NCBI GenBank assembly: GCA_003222935.1
Contig: QHXL01000108.1
Location: 1-5,829 of the forward strand
DNA length: 5,829 nt
DNA from: Acidobacteriota bacterium
GTDB lineage: Bacteria > Acidobacteriota > Blastocatellia > Pyrinomonadales > Pyrinomonadaceae
Direction of reading: 5' to 3'
Shown here: piece after piece, positions 5,574-5,829 of the stretch
How positions within the stretch are numbered: position 1 is the first letter of the stretch
Layout of the letters: each line of letters starts with the position of its first letter
The notes under the pieces: model-generated
Database searches by the model: none
Told to the model about the DNA's origin: nothing
What the model saw: the letters and a program-made list of their open reading frames with translations, nothing else
Position numbers and translations under genes: made by a program

Positions 5574-5829
5574 CTATTCCCCTGAGGAGTAGCTAGCTTC
5601 CGCGACCGTGGCCCCTTTCAGCAGCGCCGGCCTGGGTTTTTCAACAATCAACGCACGCTGTGCTGCGTTGCGATCCCGTGGCAACGCTGCCAACACCGGG
5701 CTACCGAATATCACTTCCAATTCACGTGGCGTATCGACGGTTTCTCTCAATAATTCAACCGTCACCACGCTACCTGCAGCGAGCAAGATCCCTAATGCCA
5801 GGCCCAAAACCAGGTTTAGTAAACGATTT
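5574..5829 (-). CDS. C-terminal end of a GumC/Wzz-type chain-length determinant (cut by window edge)
   Basis: The last 84 codons of a gene entering from the right edge. The visible protein starts in the final transmembrane helix (NRLLNLVLGLALGILLAAG, then SVVTVELL), continues with the hallmark cytoplasmic segment RETVDTPRELEVIFGSPVLAALPR and ends with a polar tail of about 35 residues (stop TAG at 5574-5576). In GumC/Wzz/BY-kinase adaptor proteins this segment follows the second membrane helix and leads to the kinase or ATPase partner. Here no kinase domain is fused, and the separate ATPase gene follows immediately, giving the split arrangement. The role is control of polysaccharide chain length in the inner membrane with a periplasmic domain. 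The periplasmic part and start lie outside the window. Confidence 0.88.
   Translation of the reverse strand, partial: NRLLNLVLGLALGILLAAGSVVTVELLRETVDTPRELEVIFGSPVLAALPRDRNAAQRALIVEKPRPALLKGATVAEASYSSGE

Overview
The window is a segment of an exopolysaccharide or capsule assembly locus. Every supported gene lies on the minus strand, so transcription runs from the right edge to the left edge. Base composition is moderate and genes are tightly packed. The gene types (short Wza-like SLBB exporter, GumC/Wzz-type protein, stand-alone CpsD/CapB-like ATPase, WcaJ-type priming transferase, GT4 enzyme) and the large inverted-repeat hairpins between genes suggest a free-living Gram-negative bacterium. 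Acidobacteriota (Blastocatellia-like) is my best guess from gene style alone; no marker gene proves it.

In transcription order: (1) 5829-5574, the C-terminal end of a GumC/Wzz chain-length determinant; (2) 5570-5502, a perfect 26-bp inverted repeat; (3) 5480-4866, a CpsD/CapB-like cytoplasmic ATPase whose Walker A lysine is replaced by valine and whose last ~25 codons are out of frame; (4) 4863-4201, a periplasmic Wza-like polysaccharide export protein; (5) 4200-4084, a second inverted pair of the same repeat family; (6) 4057-2612, a polyprenyl-phosphate sugar-phosphate transferase that would prime the repeat unit; (7) 2608-1670, a protein of unknown function with two cysteine-containing copies of one domain; (8) 1630-1530, a different, GC-rich 30-bp inverted repeat; (9) 1374-205, a GT4 glycosyltransferase; (10) 182-1, the start of a probable membrane protein cut by the left edge.

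Together they fit a Wzx/Wzy-type pathway. The priming enzyme loads the first sugar phosphate on undecaprenyl phosphate, the GT4 enzyme extends the unit, the GumC/Wzz protein with its ATPase partner sets polymer length, and the SLBB protein forms the outer export route. Flippase and polymerase are not recognisable here; the truncated membrane protein at the left edge could be one of them, but too little is visible to say.

The most notable points are the degenerate and frameshifted ATPase, the duplicated Cys/His protein of unknown function coupled to the priming transferase, and hairpin elements that begin 0-3 bases after stop codons within what otherwise looks like one operon.
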